The notes under the pieces were generated by a model. It ran no database searches, was not told the origin of the DNA, and saw nothing but the letters and a program-made list of their open reading frames with translations. Source: Sycobia sp. Sy_11 (Eukaryota > Arthropoda > Insecta > Hymenoptera > Epichrysomallidae). From it: DNA of 64,000 nt. Where the stretch lies: assembly GCA_018907035.1 (NCBI GenBank), contig JACCIC010000005.1, positions 389,501-453,500 of the forward strand. Direction: 5' to 3'. Both the position numbers and the translations under genes were made by a program. The first letter of the stretch is position 1. Each line of letters starts with the position of its first letter. Shown here piece after piece: positions 22,266 to 33,911 of this stretch.

Positions 22266-22268
<3 letters not shown>

Positions 22269-22499
22269 TTTATTATATTTATAAAAACACTAGCATCCCC
22301 CGTCTCGGCTTCGCCCGAGATAATAATTTAACCGATTTCATAAACAATTCAATAATATCTAAGTAAAAAGGTACTCTATATATAAATCTATATTTCTATA
22401 AATAATTGACAGTAATTTACCTATCGTCGCTTCTGTATAAAAAGCTGTTTCAATCTAGCGTCCACTTCAAATAGTTGATATTGTGCCGACCATTTTATA

Positions 22500-22501
<2 letters not shown>

Positions 22502-22565
<64 letters not shown>
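22502..22565. repeat. (TA)n microsatellite
   Basis: Uninterrupted TA run directly before the minisatellite array. Confidence 0.9.
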
Positions 22566-22568
<3 letters not shown>

Positions 22569-22589
22569 TATTAAATACGGCTTCGATGG

Positions 22590-23460
22590 AGAAAATTGTT
22601 CTTTCGAGTTCGAGCGATAGAAAAAGATTTCCAAGTGTCTCAAGACGACGTTTACGGAGAGTATCATGTTCGGACTATAGAAAATGTCTGGTGACGACTG
22701 CTATAGCGAGTTTTATTTTGAGGAGGTAGAATACAATGTCCACGTATCCCAGGCCAATTCTTACTGGGAGTGTGCGTGTTCGAATGATAGACTACGAATC
22801 TCTTCATAGCAGTCGTACTGATATACCTGGATATTGTTTCCCACCAGTTATACACGACACTCCCCGTAGAAGTCATTCCAAATCATCTAGGAATCGCATT
22901 CTATCATCAGAACAGGAAAATCCCCGTAGAAGTTGTCCCGACATACCTGAGCATCGTTTCCTATCAAGTAAACACGATACTCCCTGTAGAAATCCTCCCG
23001 CCATACCTGGACACTGTCTTCTACGATAAAAAACGACATTTCCCGTAGAAGTCGTTCCATAACACCTGAAAATCGCATTCTATCATCCGAACACGAAACT
23101 TCCCGTACAAGTTGACGATCAACTAAACACGATAGTCCCAGTAGAAGTCATCCCGAGAAAGCTAGCATCGTTTCCTAACGACCAAACACGTTGTAGTAGT
23201 AGTTTTATATTTGTACTATTAATACTAAAGTAATGACTAAACACGATAGTAGAAGTCGTTTGGAAAGACCTAGATATCGTATTTTACCGTCCCAACACGA
23301 ATCTTCCCATAGAAGTTGATTTCCTTATACCTGGATTTCGTTTTCTATCAACTAAATACAATATTCCCCGTAGAAATCGCCCAGAGATACTGGACATCGC
23401 ATTCTATCATTCGAACACACAACAGCCTATAGAAATCGTCTTGAGGCAACGGGGTATCGA
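22590..23460. repeat. 60-bp minisatellite array with an orientation switch
   Basis: Units are spaced exactly 60 bases in the best part (CCCCGTAGAAGT-like anchors at 22861, 22921, 22981, about 23041, about 23101). A typical unit holds CCCGTAGAAGTCGTCCCGA, ACCTGG, CATCG, TTCTATCATC and GAACACGA. From about 22795 rightward all units point one way; 22590-22795 holds units in the reverse orientation (GTTCGGACTATAG, ATGTC). Because 60 is a multiple of 3, one strand gives 20-residue protein repeats such as HDTPRRS...FLSSK and the other gives FYGEF-like repeats. The longest open stretches are only about 100 codons. Confidence 0.8.
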
Positions 23461-23491
23461 TGGAAACTGTATTTAAATGTATATATAATAT

Positions 23492-23549
<58 letters not shown>

Positions 23550-24045
23550 TATATTTCCGTTTTTCAATTAAATACGTGAATACGTGAATTTTTTCGTAGT
23601 GATGCCAACTGAAATTTAAGCAAAATATTAGTATCCAAATAGCATATTTTTTAAGCAGACAATGGATATTGCTCTTTTATGCATAAGCGACGATATATTT
23701 TATATATAGCCAGATAACATTGAGTGCGCAGATTATCGACAGATTGCGCGCTTACAAGCGGTTTGAAATCGTTGTTTCTGCTTGCCAGGTACCATACCAT
23801 TGCGCCGGCGTAATAAGCGTCAAATCTGCGCGTATATTTGTACGTACATTGTCGATAGATTGCAGGCATGATCGTGCGAGTGCGGGTAACGCGGCTAGGC
23901 TCAGTAGGTAAATTAATTTTTTTTTTGTTTTTGTGAAATAAATAAACAATTATATTTTATACAAAAAAGGTTTTTATTTATAATTAATTATAATTTTACC
24001 TAATTAGCGAGTATTCAATGGTTACATATGTCATAATCAAAGCTT
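23461..24045. other. array tail, TA repeat and a GC-richer patch
   Basis: 23460-23700 resembles 26600-26705 (GCATATTTTTTAAGCAGAC against GCGTATTTTTTAAGTGGAC), so the tail is duplicated with the array. A (TA)n tract lies at 23517-23548. 23720-23915 is GC-richer with two related words (ATTATCGACAGATTGCGCGC and ATTGTCGATAGATTGCAGGC); not identified. Confidence 0.5.
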
Positions 24046-25236
24046 ATTCATATGTCAACAATTCCATACTAACATATTAGTTAAAATTTTTTCGCATCAT
24101 AAATTTTTGATATCGTGAAAATGTCGAAAATTGAGCCGAGTCGACGTCATTTGCGGGAAGTTTCACTTTATTGGTTCAATTTGAAGAAATCTGCTGCCGA
24201 GACGCATCGATTGCTTCAGGAGGCTTATGGAGAAGGTTGTGTCGATGATTCAAGTGTTCGCGGATGGTTTCGACGTTTCAAAAGCGGTGATTTCGACGTG
24301 GAAGACAAGGAGCGTTCCGGGCGGCCGCAAATCTTTGAAGATCGAGAATTGGCGACTTTGCTTGATGAAGATTCTTGTGAAACGCAAGAAGAACTTGCTG
24401 AAGCATTGGGAGTTGACCGAACAACCATTTCCAAGCGTTTGAAAGCCATGGGAATGATCCAAAAGCAAGAAAATTGGGTGCCGTACGAACTGAAGCTGAG
24501 AGACGTCGAACGGCGTTTTTTCACTTGCGAACAGCTGCTTCAGCGACATAAAAGAAAGGGTTTTCTGCATCGTATCGTGACTGGCGATGAAAAGTGGATA
24601 CGTTACGATAATCCGAAGCGAAGAAAATCATGGGGACTACCCGGCCATGCATCATCATCGACGGCCAAGCCAAATATTCATGGCGCCAAGCTCATGCTCT
24701 GTATATGGTGGGACCAGCTAGGTGTGGTTTACTATGAGCTTCTGAAACCGAATGAAAGGATCACAGGCGAGGTCTATCGACGACAATTGATGCGTTTGAG
24801 CCGCGCACTGCGAGAAAAACGGCCACAATACTCCGACAGGCACGACAAAGTTATTTTGCAACATGACAATGCTCGCCCACATGTTGCACCGCCGGTGAAA
24901 ACATACTTAGAAACGCTTAAATGGGAAGTCCTACCCCACCCGCCGTATAGTCCAGACGTTCCTCCGTCTGATTACCATCTCTTCAGATCGATGACGCATG
25001 GCCTGGCTGACCAGCACTTCCATTCCTACGAGGAAGCCAAAAAATGGGTGGATGACTGGATAGAGGCCAAACCGGTCGAATTTTTTCGCAACGGGATTCG
25101 TATGTTGCCAGAAAGATGGAAAAAAGTTGTAGCTAGCGATGGCCAATACTTTCAATAATTCATTTGTAACCATTTTTTCACAATAAAGGCTCAAAATTTG
25201 AAAAAAAACGGGAAGGACTTATTCACATACCTGATA
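24046..25236 (+). mobile_element. mariner element (lineage 2) with intact transposase
   Basis: The right end carries a clear terminal repeat region ending ACGGGAAGGACTTATTCACA followed by TACCTGATA. The left end near 24046-24070 (TATTCATATGTCAACAATTC) matches its reverse complement only partly, so the left terminal repeat is degenerate. A normal-length transposase gene lies between. Mobility needs both ends, so this copy may be immobile although it can encode the enzyme. Confidence 0.85.
24121..25158 (+). CDS. mariner transposase, intact, 345 residues
   Basis: A cut-and-paste DNA transposase that acts in the nucleus on its own terminal repeats and inserts at TA. The start ATG at 24121 gives MSKIEPSRRHLREVSLYWFN, the usual mariner start, and 345 residues is the standard length. 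The N-terminal half holds two helix-turn-helix DNA-binding regions (residues about 5-110). Catalytic residues are all present: VTGDEKW, QHDNARPH, and PPSDYHLF 34 residues later (D-D-34-D). The C-terminus LPERWKKVVASDGQYFQ is complete. Other mariner hallmarks are present (WVPYEL, YSPD). It has no introns or stops and is the only undamaged transposase here. Confidence 0.93.
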   Translation: MSKIEPSRRHLREVSLYWFNLKKSAAETHRLLQEAYGEGCVDDSSVRGWFRRFKSGDFDVEDKERSGRPQIFEDRELATLLDEDSCETQEELAEALGVDRTTISKRLKAMGMIQKQENWVPYELKLRDVERRFFTCEQLLQRHKRKGFLHRIVTGDEKWIRYDNPKRRKSWGLPGHASSSTAKPNIHGAKLMLCIWWDQLGVVYYELLKPNERITGEVYRRQLMRLSRALREKRPQYSDRHDKVILQHDNARPHVAPPVKTYLETLKWEVLPHPPYSPDVPPSDYHLFRSMTHGLADQHFHSYEEAKKWVDDWIEAKPVEFFRNGIRMLPERWKKVVASDGQYFQ

Positions 25237-25475
25237 ATTTATACATATATTAAAATATTACAATATATTAAAATTTATTACTAATTATTTCTAAATTTTT
25301 ATTTATACTAATTATTATTTACTATTCCTTTTTTATTATGGTATCCACAATACGGCATAATAAAAAGTAAGGTGAAACTATTTGAAATCAAGTGAAGCAT
25401 CTTCTTCTTCTGCATATGATTGAAGAGAAATTCCTTTTAGTTTGAACAGCATAATTGCTGCTGATGATCAATGAT
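25237..25475. repeat. duplicated AT-rich segment, copy 1
   Basis: Matches 25975-26200 (GGTATCCACAATACGGCATA, AGTGAAACTATTTGAA, GAGAAATTCCTTTTAGT) at about 735 bp distance. Confidence 0.75.
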
Positions 25476-25974
25476 CAACTAAAACGTATATGATTATTAT
25501 AATTAGTTATGTAACTGATTATAATGATTCCAAATATAAAAAAAATTAATCTATACTGATATAAATAAAAATTTAATCATGCCAGTTATCAAAAAGAAAT
25601 TCGCATTAAATAACATCAAAATATTAGCGAACAACAATATTTAACTTTTGAAAAAATATTAAGACAATCTCACTTTGTGAGTTTGAAAAACTATTATTTG
25701 ATATTAAATTAACCAAAATAACCACATAAACTTAAATGAAAAATTTACATGGTATACACAACATTTTGTACTTTTTGTATATAATTTATCCTAATTTCTT
25801 TTACAATAAGAAAAACTATAAATTCAAACAAACCTGCTTCAGTACATTCTTTGTTTTGCATACCTTTTTTCCAATTCCCTAGGCCTCTGAAACAATCAAA
25901 TTATGTAAAACTTTGAAGAATTATATTTTATACAAAACAGATTTATTTAAAATTTTAATTAAATTTAAAATTTA
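25476..25974. other. AT-rich spacer, nothing recognised
   Basis: No coding or repeat signal beyond base composition. Confidence 0.4.
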
Positions 25975-26200
25975 GACATATATTAAAATATTACAATATG
26001 TTACAATTTATTACTAATTATTTTTAAATTTTTATTTATACTATTTATTATTTACTATACCTTTCTTTATGGTATCCACAATACGGCATAATAAAAAGTA
26101 AAGTGAAACTATTTGAATTAATGTGAAGCATCTTTTTCTTTTGCATAAGAATGAAGAGAAATTCCTTTTAGTATGAGTAGCATAATTGCGATGATGAACT
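25975..26200. repeat. duplicated AT-rich segment, copy 2
   Basis: Second copy of 25237-25475, here running directly into the second minisatellite array. Confidence 0.75.
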
Positions 26201-26625
26201 ATACCTGGACATTGTCTTCTACGATAAAAAACGACATTCCCCGTAGAAGTCGTTCCATAACACTTGGAAATCACATTCTATCAGCCGAACACGAAACTTC
26301 CCGTACAAGTTGACAATCCACTAAACACGATAGTCCCAATAGAACTCGTCCCGAGAAAGCTGTAGACATCGTTTCCGAACGACTAAATACAACACACCCC
26401 GTACAAGACGTTCGAAAACACCTGGTATAGTATTCTACCGTCCCAATACAAATCTTCCAATAGAAGTCGATTTCCTCATACCTGGACGGTCGTTTTCTAT
26501 CAACTAAATAAAATATTCCCCGTACAAATCGTCCAGACACCTGGACATTCCATTCTATCATCTGAACACAAAATTCCCAGTAGAAATCATTCTGAGGCAA
26601 CGGGATATCGTGTTTAATCGCATAA
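26200..26625 (+). repeat. 60-bp minisatellite array, second copy
   Basis: Parallels 23010-23460 unit by unit, including the same shortened unit (CGTACAAGTTGAC next to ATCxACTAAACACGATAGTC). The two arrays therefore descend from one array plus its tail by segmental duplication. All units have the plus orientation of the first array. Confidence 0.78.
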
Positions 26626-26772
26626 TGTTGATATGAGAATAGCGTATTTTTTAAGTGGACGCTGGATCTTGCCTTTTTATTTATGCAGAAGTGATGATGT
26701 CATAATCTGTCGTCACAAATTCTGTTTAGTATGATTTGGCATACAAAACCATTTTATAAGAGAAGACGGAGA

Positions 26773-26815
26773 AAGAAAGAGAAAGAAAGAGAGAGAGAGA
26801 GAGAGAGGGAGAGAA
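26773..26815. repeat. GA-rich microsatellite
   Basis: GAAA and (GA)n mixture. Confidence 0.85.
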
Positions 26816-27301
26816 GTGATATTTTCCCACGTAAGAGAAAATAAAATTTACAAAAATCAAAGGATATCCATAAGGTGTGAGTGTAGTGTCAGATTAATCT
26901 GAAGAACAAAAAAGGTTATACCAACTAAAACCAAACCTTCTTTAGGATACGAATCCCAAAGTTGGATATGAACATTCGTTTTTTTTTGTTTTTTTTTTGT
27001 GACGCGGGGAGGGGAAATCTTCTAAAGACACCTCTCTAAGAAAGGTAGTGTCGGATTCATGGAGCCTTTGCTCGCATGCCTACCGACTAAAACCCCTCCC
27101 CGGAGGGATTCCTACCCGGAGGTATCATTCCTTTTACTTGTTGGGATAAAATATTATTAAACGGAACGGTGTAGGGGGTGGGGGAGTAGGAGTGGGATGT
27201 GGATAGGGGAGGAATTGGTGAGTTTAGGGGCTCTGCCTTCTTGGGGGCAGAGGCTTACGTACGAAAACGAAGCACGGAGTGGCCGATAGTGGCTGATGGG
27301 G

Positions 27302-28897
27302 TTACGGATCGTTGATCAGGTGGCAAGGCCTCCTGTAGCGATCCGTCGATTTAGGACGGATTCTACTCAGGGATTGGATTCCTGAGTTCGGATGCTGTTT
27401 AATTGATTCTCTCAGATTTTTGGCGAATTTGTTCGCGTAATCGTTGAGAGCAAGAAGGTTAGTTTCCTTAAGTACTCGAGTGTTCCTTAAGTACCAAGGG
27501 GTGTTCAGGGAAGAGCGTAACAGCCTCATGTAGGTGCCTTGGAGTCGCTGAAGTCTTTCTAGGGGGATGGATCCCCAGATGGGGATGGCGTATGTGGCAA
27601 TGCTCCTGATGGCGGAGAAGGCTCTGGCCTTTGTTCTGGGTGACAGGGTTTTGCTATCGAAGAAAGGTTTGAGCTTTAAGAAGGCTTCTAGCATTTTGCT
27701 CCTGGTGAGGCGGAGGTGTTTGTTCCAGGATAGGTTCCTGTCGAACGTCACTCCGAGGTATTTGACCGATTGGCTCCACGGGATGGAGGAGCCTTTGATC
27801 GTTATTTGTGGAGGGGTGCGGTTTTTACGGGAGATGAAGATTGCACTGGACTTGCTCTCGTTGATGGAGAGTCTCCACCGTGAGTACCAGTTGATGAGGT
27901 GTGGGAGAAATCTGTTTAGCCTTGAGGTGCTGTGGCAGATTGTTTTAGTGGCGTCTATGAGGGCAATATCGTCCGCATAGAGTGCCGTGATAATTGTATC
28001 GTGTATGGGAAGATCATGGCAGAAAAAAGTAAAAAGTAGGGGGGAGAGCTTAGATCCTTGAGGGACGCCGGCTGAGATGGCCTTTGGAGCGGAAAGGAAG
28101 TTGCCTACCCTAACTCGAATAAATCGGTCTGATAGGAACGACTTTATTATCCCGATCAAATAATGGGGGATGTCATTGGCAATGAGCTTGAAGACGAGCC
28201 CGTCATGCCATACCCTGTCGAAGGCTTGCTGGACATCTAACAGCAGCATCGTTGTGTGCAGCCGTCTGTTCATGTTGTCAGCAATGAATTCCGTAACTCT
28301 GAGAAGTTGGTGACAGGTGCTGTGCCCTGTGCGGAACCCATGCTGACAGTCAGGTATGAGGTTTTTTCTGGTGACCGAGGTGGAGAGGCGTTTTAGGATA
28401 ACGCTTTCGGACACTTTGCTTAGGGAGTTTAGAAGACTGATGGGACGGTAGCTTGCGGGATCGTTGAGGGGCTTCCCAGCTTTTGGAAGACAGACCACTA
28501 TGGCCGTTTTCCAGGCCTTGGGAAAGTATTGATGTCTCATCATTGCGTTTACGGTATTGCAGATGGACATGATGTGTTTGTGGGGGAGGATTTTTAGTGT
28601 GTTGTTATTGATTTTGTCAGCGCCAGGGGCTTTCTTGTTTTGAAGACTGCGAATGATGTCGCGTATCTCTTTGGGGGAGGTAGGGGTAAAGTCCCTGTTT
28701 GAAGGGAGGAAGTGTTGAGCTGTCTGGGTGACATGCTCATGAAAGCGTGAGAGTTCTGGTGCGCTGGGTAGAGGTGAGCACTGATTGCTGAGAGATGATG
28801 CGAAGATCTCGGCCTTTTCTTCAGCGAGTGAGAAGGTTTGGCCATTTTGCTTGAGTGGTGGAAGGCAAGGGCGACTGCCTCGTATAGATTTTATCAC
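27302..28897 (-). CDS. non-LTR retrotransposon reverse transcriptase
   Basis: 531 codons without a stop. The RT domain is complete: DIIRSLQNKKAPGADKI, YRPISLLNSLSKV, HGFRTGHSTCHQL, LLLDVQQAFDRVWHDGL, SAGVPQGSKLSPLLF and the catalytic ALYADDIAL box, then a thumb (VKYLGVTFDRNLSWNKH) and an RHCIWAIPIWG-type C-terminal stretch (here ATYAIPIWGS). These are hallmarks of the Jockey clade. Upstream the protein should be fused to an endonuclease, but the endonuclease frame is shifted relative to this one near 28850, so the copy is dead as a unit even though the RT frame is open. Confidence 0.9.
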   Translation of the reverse strand: MIKSIRGSRPCLPPLKQNGQTFSLAEEKAEIFASSLSNQCSPLPSAPELSRFHEHVTQTAQHFLPSNRDFTPTSPKEIRDIIRSLQNKKAPGADKINNNTLKILPHKHIMSICNTVNAMMRHQYFPKAWKTAIVVCLPKAGKPLNDPASYRPISLLNSLSKVSESVILKRLSTSVTRKNLIPDCQHGFRTGHSTCHQLLRVTEFIADNMNRRLHTTMLLLDVQQAFDRVWHDGLVFKLIANDIPHYLIGIIKSFLSDRFIRVRVGNFLSAPKAISAGVPQGSKLSPLLFTFFCHDLPIHDTIITALYADDIALIDATKTICHSTSRLNRFLPHLINWYSRWRLSINESKSSAIFISRKNRTPPQITIKGSSIPWSQSVKYLGVTFDRNLSWNKHLRLTRSKMLEAFLKLKPFFDSKTLSPRTKARAFSAIRSIATYAIPIWGSIPLERLQRLQGTYMRLLRSSLNTPWYLRNTRVLKETNLLALNDYANKFAKNLRESIKQHPNSGIQSLSRIRPKSTDRYRRPCHLINDP

Positions 28898-29765
28898 CTT
28901 CCAGACGTTTTTGAGGGTAAGTTTCGGCTTCAGTGATGAAATCTTTGAAGCGGCTGTTTCTTAGCTCGTTTATCCGAGAGTGGATGTCCCTTTGTAAGGA
29001 GTTGAGTTGGGTTTTGACAAGTGGAGTTCTAAGATGTTGCCATTTCTTCCGGATTCTATTCTTTTGCTTAATAAGCTTCAAAATACCGTCGGGGAGGTTA
29101 TTATTAGTGCCCTGTGGAGGGCGGGAGAATGTAGCAATTCTAACAGCGTGGGTAATGTCATTAGACAGGGAGGTGATCTCTTCATCGATTTGAGAGATCG
29201 ATAATATGGGTCTGCATCGAAAGGCTGATATCTCTAGGTTGAATTTGAGATGTAGCCAGTCGATGTGTTCTGTGTGTGACGGGAGAGAGATGGGTGAGGC
29301 ATGGAAGGCGAGGATCACCGGGCTGTGGTCTGAGCTCAGTGCACAGATAACCCGGGGGTCGCTTAGGGGTGTGATATTTTTGGTGAGAAAAATATCGAGA
29401 ATGTCTGATGCGTGTTGTGGGGAGCCCGGAAAGTGAGTAGGGGAGGGAGGAGCTTCCACTGTAAAATCATGCCGAATTGTTTTTCTGAGGAGGGAGCGGC
29501 CGTTGCTATTTCTGGAGCCGCAACCCCAAGAGGGGTGCTTAGCATTTAGATCCCCGGCGATGATTTTGGGGGTGTTGCTGCTGAGAAGCAAGGCAAGATC
29601 TTTAAAATTGTTTTGGAGTTATGGAGGGTTATAGCATGCAATTACCCTAAAGGGACCTTTTTGGAAGGAAATTTCAACCCCTATTGTCTCGCACATGGAG
29701 GTAGTTGTAATTCTACGGTGGCGGTAGGATTTGCGGACAAGGATTGCCACGCCCCCACCGTTAGA
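28821..29765 (-). pseudogene. APE-type endonuclease of the non-LTR element, truncated
   Basis: The frame 29591-28821 encodes IIAGDLNAKHPSWGC and, further on, LSSDHSPVIL, the AGDxNAKH and SDHxP motifs of apurinic-like endonucleases that nick the target. Upstream, a frameshift and stop near 29610-29625 separate an earlier piece with SNGGGVAILVRKSY at the truncation point. The start of the domain is absent. It would normally be the N-terminal part of the protein ending in the reverse transcriptase at 27302-28897. Confidence 0.82.
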
Positions 29766-29829
29766 ATGAACATTCGTCTGAGCTGGCCTGGTATTAATAC
29801 TTGAAGCGGACTACTTTGAGTTGATGTTC

Positions 29830-30147
29830 GTGATTCAAGACGCCACCTAGTGGCCGCTGGTGAAACTGATTGTTAAAACCATTAACTTAATTTATTGATG
29901 AAAGTAAAATGATTTTCAATAAAAAACATAGTCTGTGTCCTTCCCAAGATAATATAGAATCTATATGTCAAAGTTCAAAACAATCGGTTCAGTAGTTTTT
30001 TCGGTTATCGCGTACAAACAAAAACACGCCTTGTCTTTATAAATTAGTATGAAGTATGATATGATATGAAGTATGAAGTATGATATGATATGATATGATA
30101 TGATATGATATGATATGCTATGCTATGATATGATATGATATGATATG
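29830..30147 (+). mobile_element. 3' end of an RTE-like element or related SINE with (TATGA)n tail
   Basis: The stretch with AATCGGTTCAGTAGTTTTTT followed by CGGTTATCGCGTACAAACAA is a wording I associate with 3' ends of RTE-clade elements. It runs into ATTAGTATGA and then (TATGA)n at about 30040-30147, as a tail of short tandem repeats. A second short relative (AACAAAAACACGCTTTGTAT) is at about 19173. No coding part was found. Confidence 0.5.
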
Positions 30148-32647
30148 ATTATATTTTAAATTAATTTTATGAATTAGACCATTGATTCTTACTCAATTGT
30201 ACAATTATATGGTGAATTCCGGACCAACCTGTATTAAATTTAAATATGTGACGAAATGAATTCGCAACACGTACCACACAATAATATCGGTCGCTGGTAG
30301 CTTAGGTTTTCGCGTACTAGCAGGGATGCGGTCTAAGGTTTAAATCACGTACACCGTAACATGATAATTATAAATTGGTTTAAATACTGGTATTTGACTT
30401 AATTTAAATTTTAGTTTTTACCAGTCCCTGAATCCTCCGGATTGCACGACTTATATAGGCGATTAGAGATTCAGATAATCAAAACTTACGTGTGTGAGAT
30501 AAGCTTGTATTGCGGAGTTAAAGAAGAAAATTCATATTTAGGGCGGAATTAAATTTACGTATTAAAGGTAAATTTTATGTTGCGTTGGAATTAAGATACG
30601 AAAAAAATCATTTTGGTGAAAGATTTCTTATTTGATACCCCGTGTTCGAATAAGAATAGATATATGATATATTCAATAAGCAGTACGCATTTTCGCAAAA
30701 TACTGCTCGTATTAATACAGCTTGTACAGAAATCGGCGGTAAATACATTGGACGTATTTGAAGAGAAGCAGAGGGACGCTAATATCGATAGTTAAAATAA
30801 AATCTTTAGCGCGTATGTCTAAAGCGTAGTTTGTTAATATCAGTAGTGTACGGGAAGTTGCGACCCGACGTTCGGGAAAACCTTTAACAAAGTGCTTAAT
30901 TTCAGATGAGCCCGGTATTCTTTCCCTAGGGTTTGAGACTAGTTACTAGTCATGCTTATGCCACTTGTGCTACTCTCGAGAAAGAAGTTCCTCAATGCTA
31001 TTTCAGCTCCTTTTATAGAAAAAGTAGAGTATTCCTTTTATGGAAAACTAATTACTTAATAATTAAAAAGATGGGAAAAAATAGTAGAAAATGACATTTA
31101 ACATCATAAATGTCCTTTTTCCCTTAGAGATGGTCGAAAAGTAAGTTCGCCTCCTAATGGATCCACATCACAAGGAATTAAATTATTTGTTCAGGCAAAT
31201 TTTCATCAGTTTCACGATTTATTTTTTGGCGATGATCGAAAAATGAACAATAAAATACTTTTCAGAATTAATATATAGTAGCACTCATGCTTAAAGTAAC
31301 TAGTAATAATATATGCTTAGTCGGGTATAGTAAACAAGGCAAGCATGTAATGATTAAGAAACTAAAAAAGTAATACCCGACATAGTTAGCAATGAATGGC
31401 ATACAATATGACATTGTTTGAAAAAAATCAAAAAGGCTTTTCATAGTATATAAGATAAACAATATAAATTTTTGTAATTATATTTACGGTATTTATAATT
31501 AATTCCAAAAAATTTTGGATCGATTCAAATTTTCTAAGTGAAAATAGCGACTTTATTGTTATTTAGTTATTTTATGATTTCAACAAATGCACGAATAAAA
31601 ATACGTGTACTCTGATAAAAGGTGCCAACGATAAAATGTAAGTTTAATTCAATCTAGATTTATGAGGACCATGTATACAGCATGTCTAAGTGGAGGATGG
31701 AGGAGAAGCGCATTTCTGAGAGGTCAGAATCTATAAAGCTGTACAACGTAAACTAAAAAACATACTTCGGAATAGTTTGAGGTAAGCAGCAATGGCTATT
31801 GCAATATTGAAGTCTCTCAATTTCATTGAGAATGGAATTTTTCTATTGTAAAATAATCGTTTTGTAGTGATAATGACTCTGCTTATTCATTCACTGGATA
31901 TGCTTGTTGGAACTCTCAGCTTTTTTCCGTTGTTGATTCAAAAGTACTTGAGGAAATTCTACTATAGACAACGTGAATTATGATATTTGGCCTTCTTCTT
32001 TAAAGGTTAAAAATGAAAAACTACAAGGTTTCAGCGATCTGATTACATTTAGCAAGAAACTGTTAATTTTTTAGGAATATATGCGAAATTGAGTAGAAAA
32101 ATAAAGGAAAAATGAAATATTATGGGAGTATAATGGTAGCGTAAATGGAATCTTGGTCAGCATTATTTACGTATTTACATAGTGTATAAATGAAACAGAT
32201 ATGAGGATTTAGATTAGTACATTGCTCATAATCAATGTAGTTTTCCTCATAAGATGCTAAATCGGAAGATGGACTCTACTGTATTGCTTATTCATGGTTT
32301 CAAAAATCCTGTTGCAACTATCTGGCGACTTTAAAGTCTACTAATATTCAACTATCCATTGGTTCGACCTTATGCAATTTATTTTATACCACTGTTTCAT
32401 ATGTATTAGAACATATTTTATAGTATATTTATTGAAATAATATAAATTAATACATACAGAATATACGTTTTGAATTAAGTGATGTTTCTATCTTATCACA
32501 TATGACGCAACTAGTATACAACTAGACATATGTTAAGTCTAGTATAGTACGTTAATATAAAATAAAATAGAACTAGTTGTAGATTAATCTGACACTTCCA
32601 TCATCTTGGATATTATGCGAACATTTTATTTCTTCTTATGTAGGATA

Positions 32648-32714
<67 letters not shown>

Positions 32715-33911
32715 CAATATATGGTTGTATGTGGATGTTATTATATAGAATGACTCAATAATATAAAAAATAATTAAATAATTTGAAAAATGTTTGTAGT
32801 CTACGATTAAAATATTTTTGTAGATCTATTGAATTTGTAAACATAGATTAAATGTTGACAATGTCCATTGAAACTAATTTAAGTTAAGTTCATTTCTTTT
32901 AACGCTATCTTTGATTTTATTAGAATTTCATTATTTTAGTTAAATAAATAGACATAATAAAATAAAAATTAACACATTAAAAATTTTTTTATTAGAACTA
33001 GGAAGTAATCAGATAAAACAAAGCTAACCATTTAAAATATCGAAATATTTAGTTCATGCAAATCAGTTATCAAATATACATTTTTTAAATATTTAAGTTT
33101 CAAATATATGAAAAATAGAAGATAAGTGAATATGTACTTCTGAAAAAAAAGCTTTCAATTAATTTTATTTCTGAGAAGGTACATATTAACGAAAAATACA
33201 TTTTTGGGACATATTCTGAAACATAGCATTAATAAGAAAATGCAAAAAAGCATCTTATTCATCTCATATATCTTATTTTATTAGGAATTAATTCATAAAT
33301 AAATTTTAATAAATATATATAAAAAATTATTAAATAATTACGAATTTTTTAAAAGATTTATTTGGCGATTAAATTATTATTGCGGTACAGTACAATATAT
33401 GAACGACGAATGATGAATGGTAAAGATAAAATAATGAAATGTAGTAATGGTAATTGAATGGCATAAAGAACGCACCTTGATATTTGTAATATTTCGTAGT
33501 TTGAAGATGACTTACTCATTGCAACATTCTTATCGGTTGAAAATTATAATTTACATATAACAAAAAAAAATTTATATAATTTTATGATTTTAACAATATC
33601 CTTCAAATCATAAATATTTGTTATACCTAATAAACTAAATAATAAAACAAAATAATGTTATCTTCACTGATTAATTTAGAGTAAATTTATCGAATTGGGA
33701 AGTTACTTTGGCTTATATTTTAACGAACGTTACAAAATACTTCTGTTGGAAAACCTTTGTATTTGCTCACTATTGACTGTTATTGATTATAATTAAATAT
33801 TATTTCTGAAGAACTGATAATCAGATAAATTATTTTTATAATTTAGCAATACAACAATCTACATTGTACTTCTACGTTATTGAAGACTACGTTCAAGCGA
33901 GCCTGTGCAGC
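30148..33911. other. AT-rich region, one CT microsatellite
   Basis: (CT)n at 32651-32711. A moderately GC-richer stretch at 30250-31050 carries a strong minus-strand TATAAAAGGAGC near 31016 and might be a decayed LTR, but ends could not be defined. No supported gene. Confidence 0.45.

Larger units (their letters stand above)
26980..29765 (-). mobile_element. 5'-truncated Jockey-like non-LTR retrotransposon
   Basis: Minus-strand element with a poly(A) tail (T-runs at 26979-26998 on the plus strand), about 300 bases of 3' UTR, reverse transcriptase and part of the endonuclease. ATGAACATTCGT occurs on both sides (26968-26979 and 29766-29777), a 12-bp target-site duplication that sets the limits and shows 5' truncation inside the endonuclease. 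Insertion by target-primed reverse transcription followed by decay explains the structure. Confidence 0.85.

Noticed and set aside
22095..22331. Frames through the CA repeat
   Set aside because: Dipeptide artefacts of a microsatellite.
22590..23460. CRISPR-like array
   Set aside because: Units are contiguous 60-bp tandem repeats without unique spacers, in a eukaryotic context.
30250..31050. Third LTR candidate with a minus-strand TATA near 31016
   Set aside because: Tried TGTGAC...ATCACA as ends, but no target duplication or partner was found.
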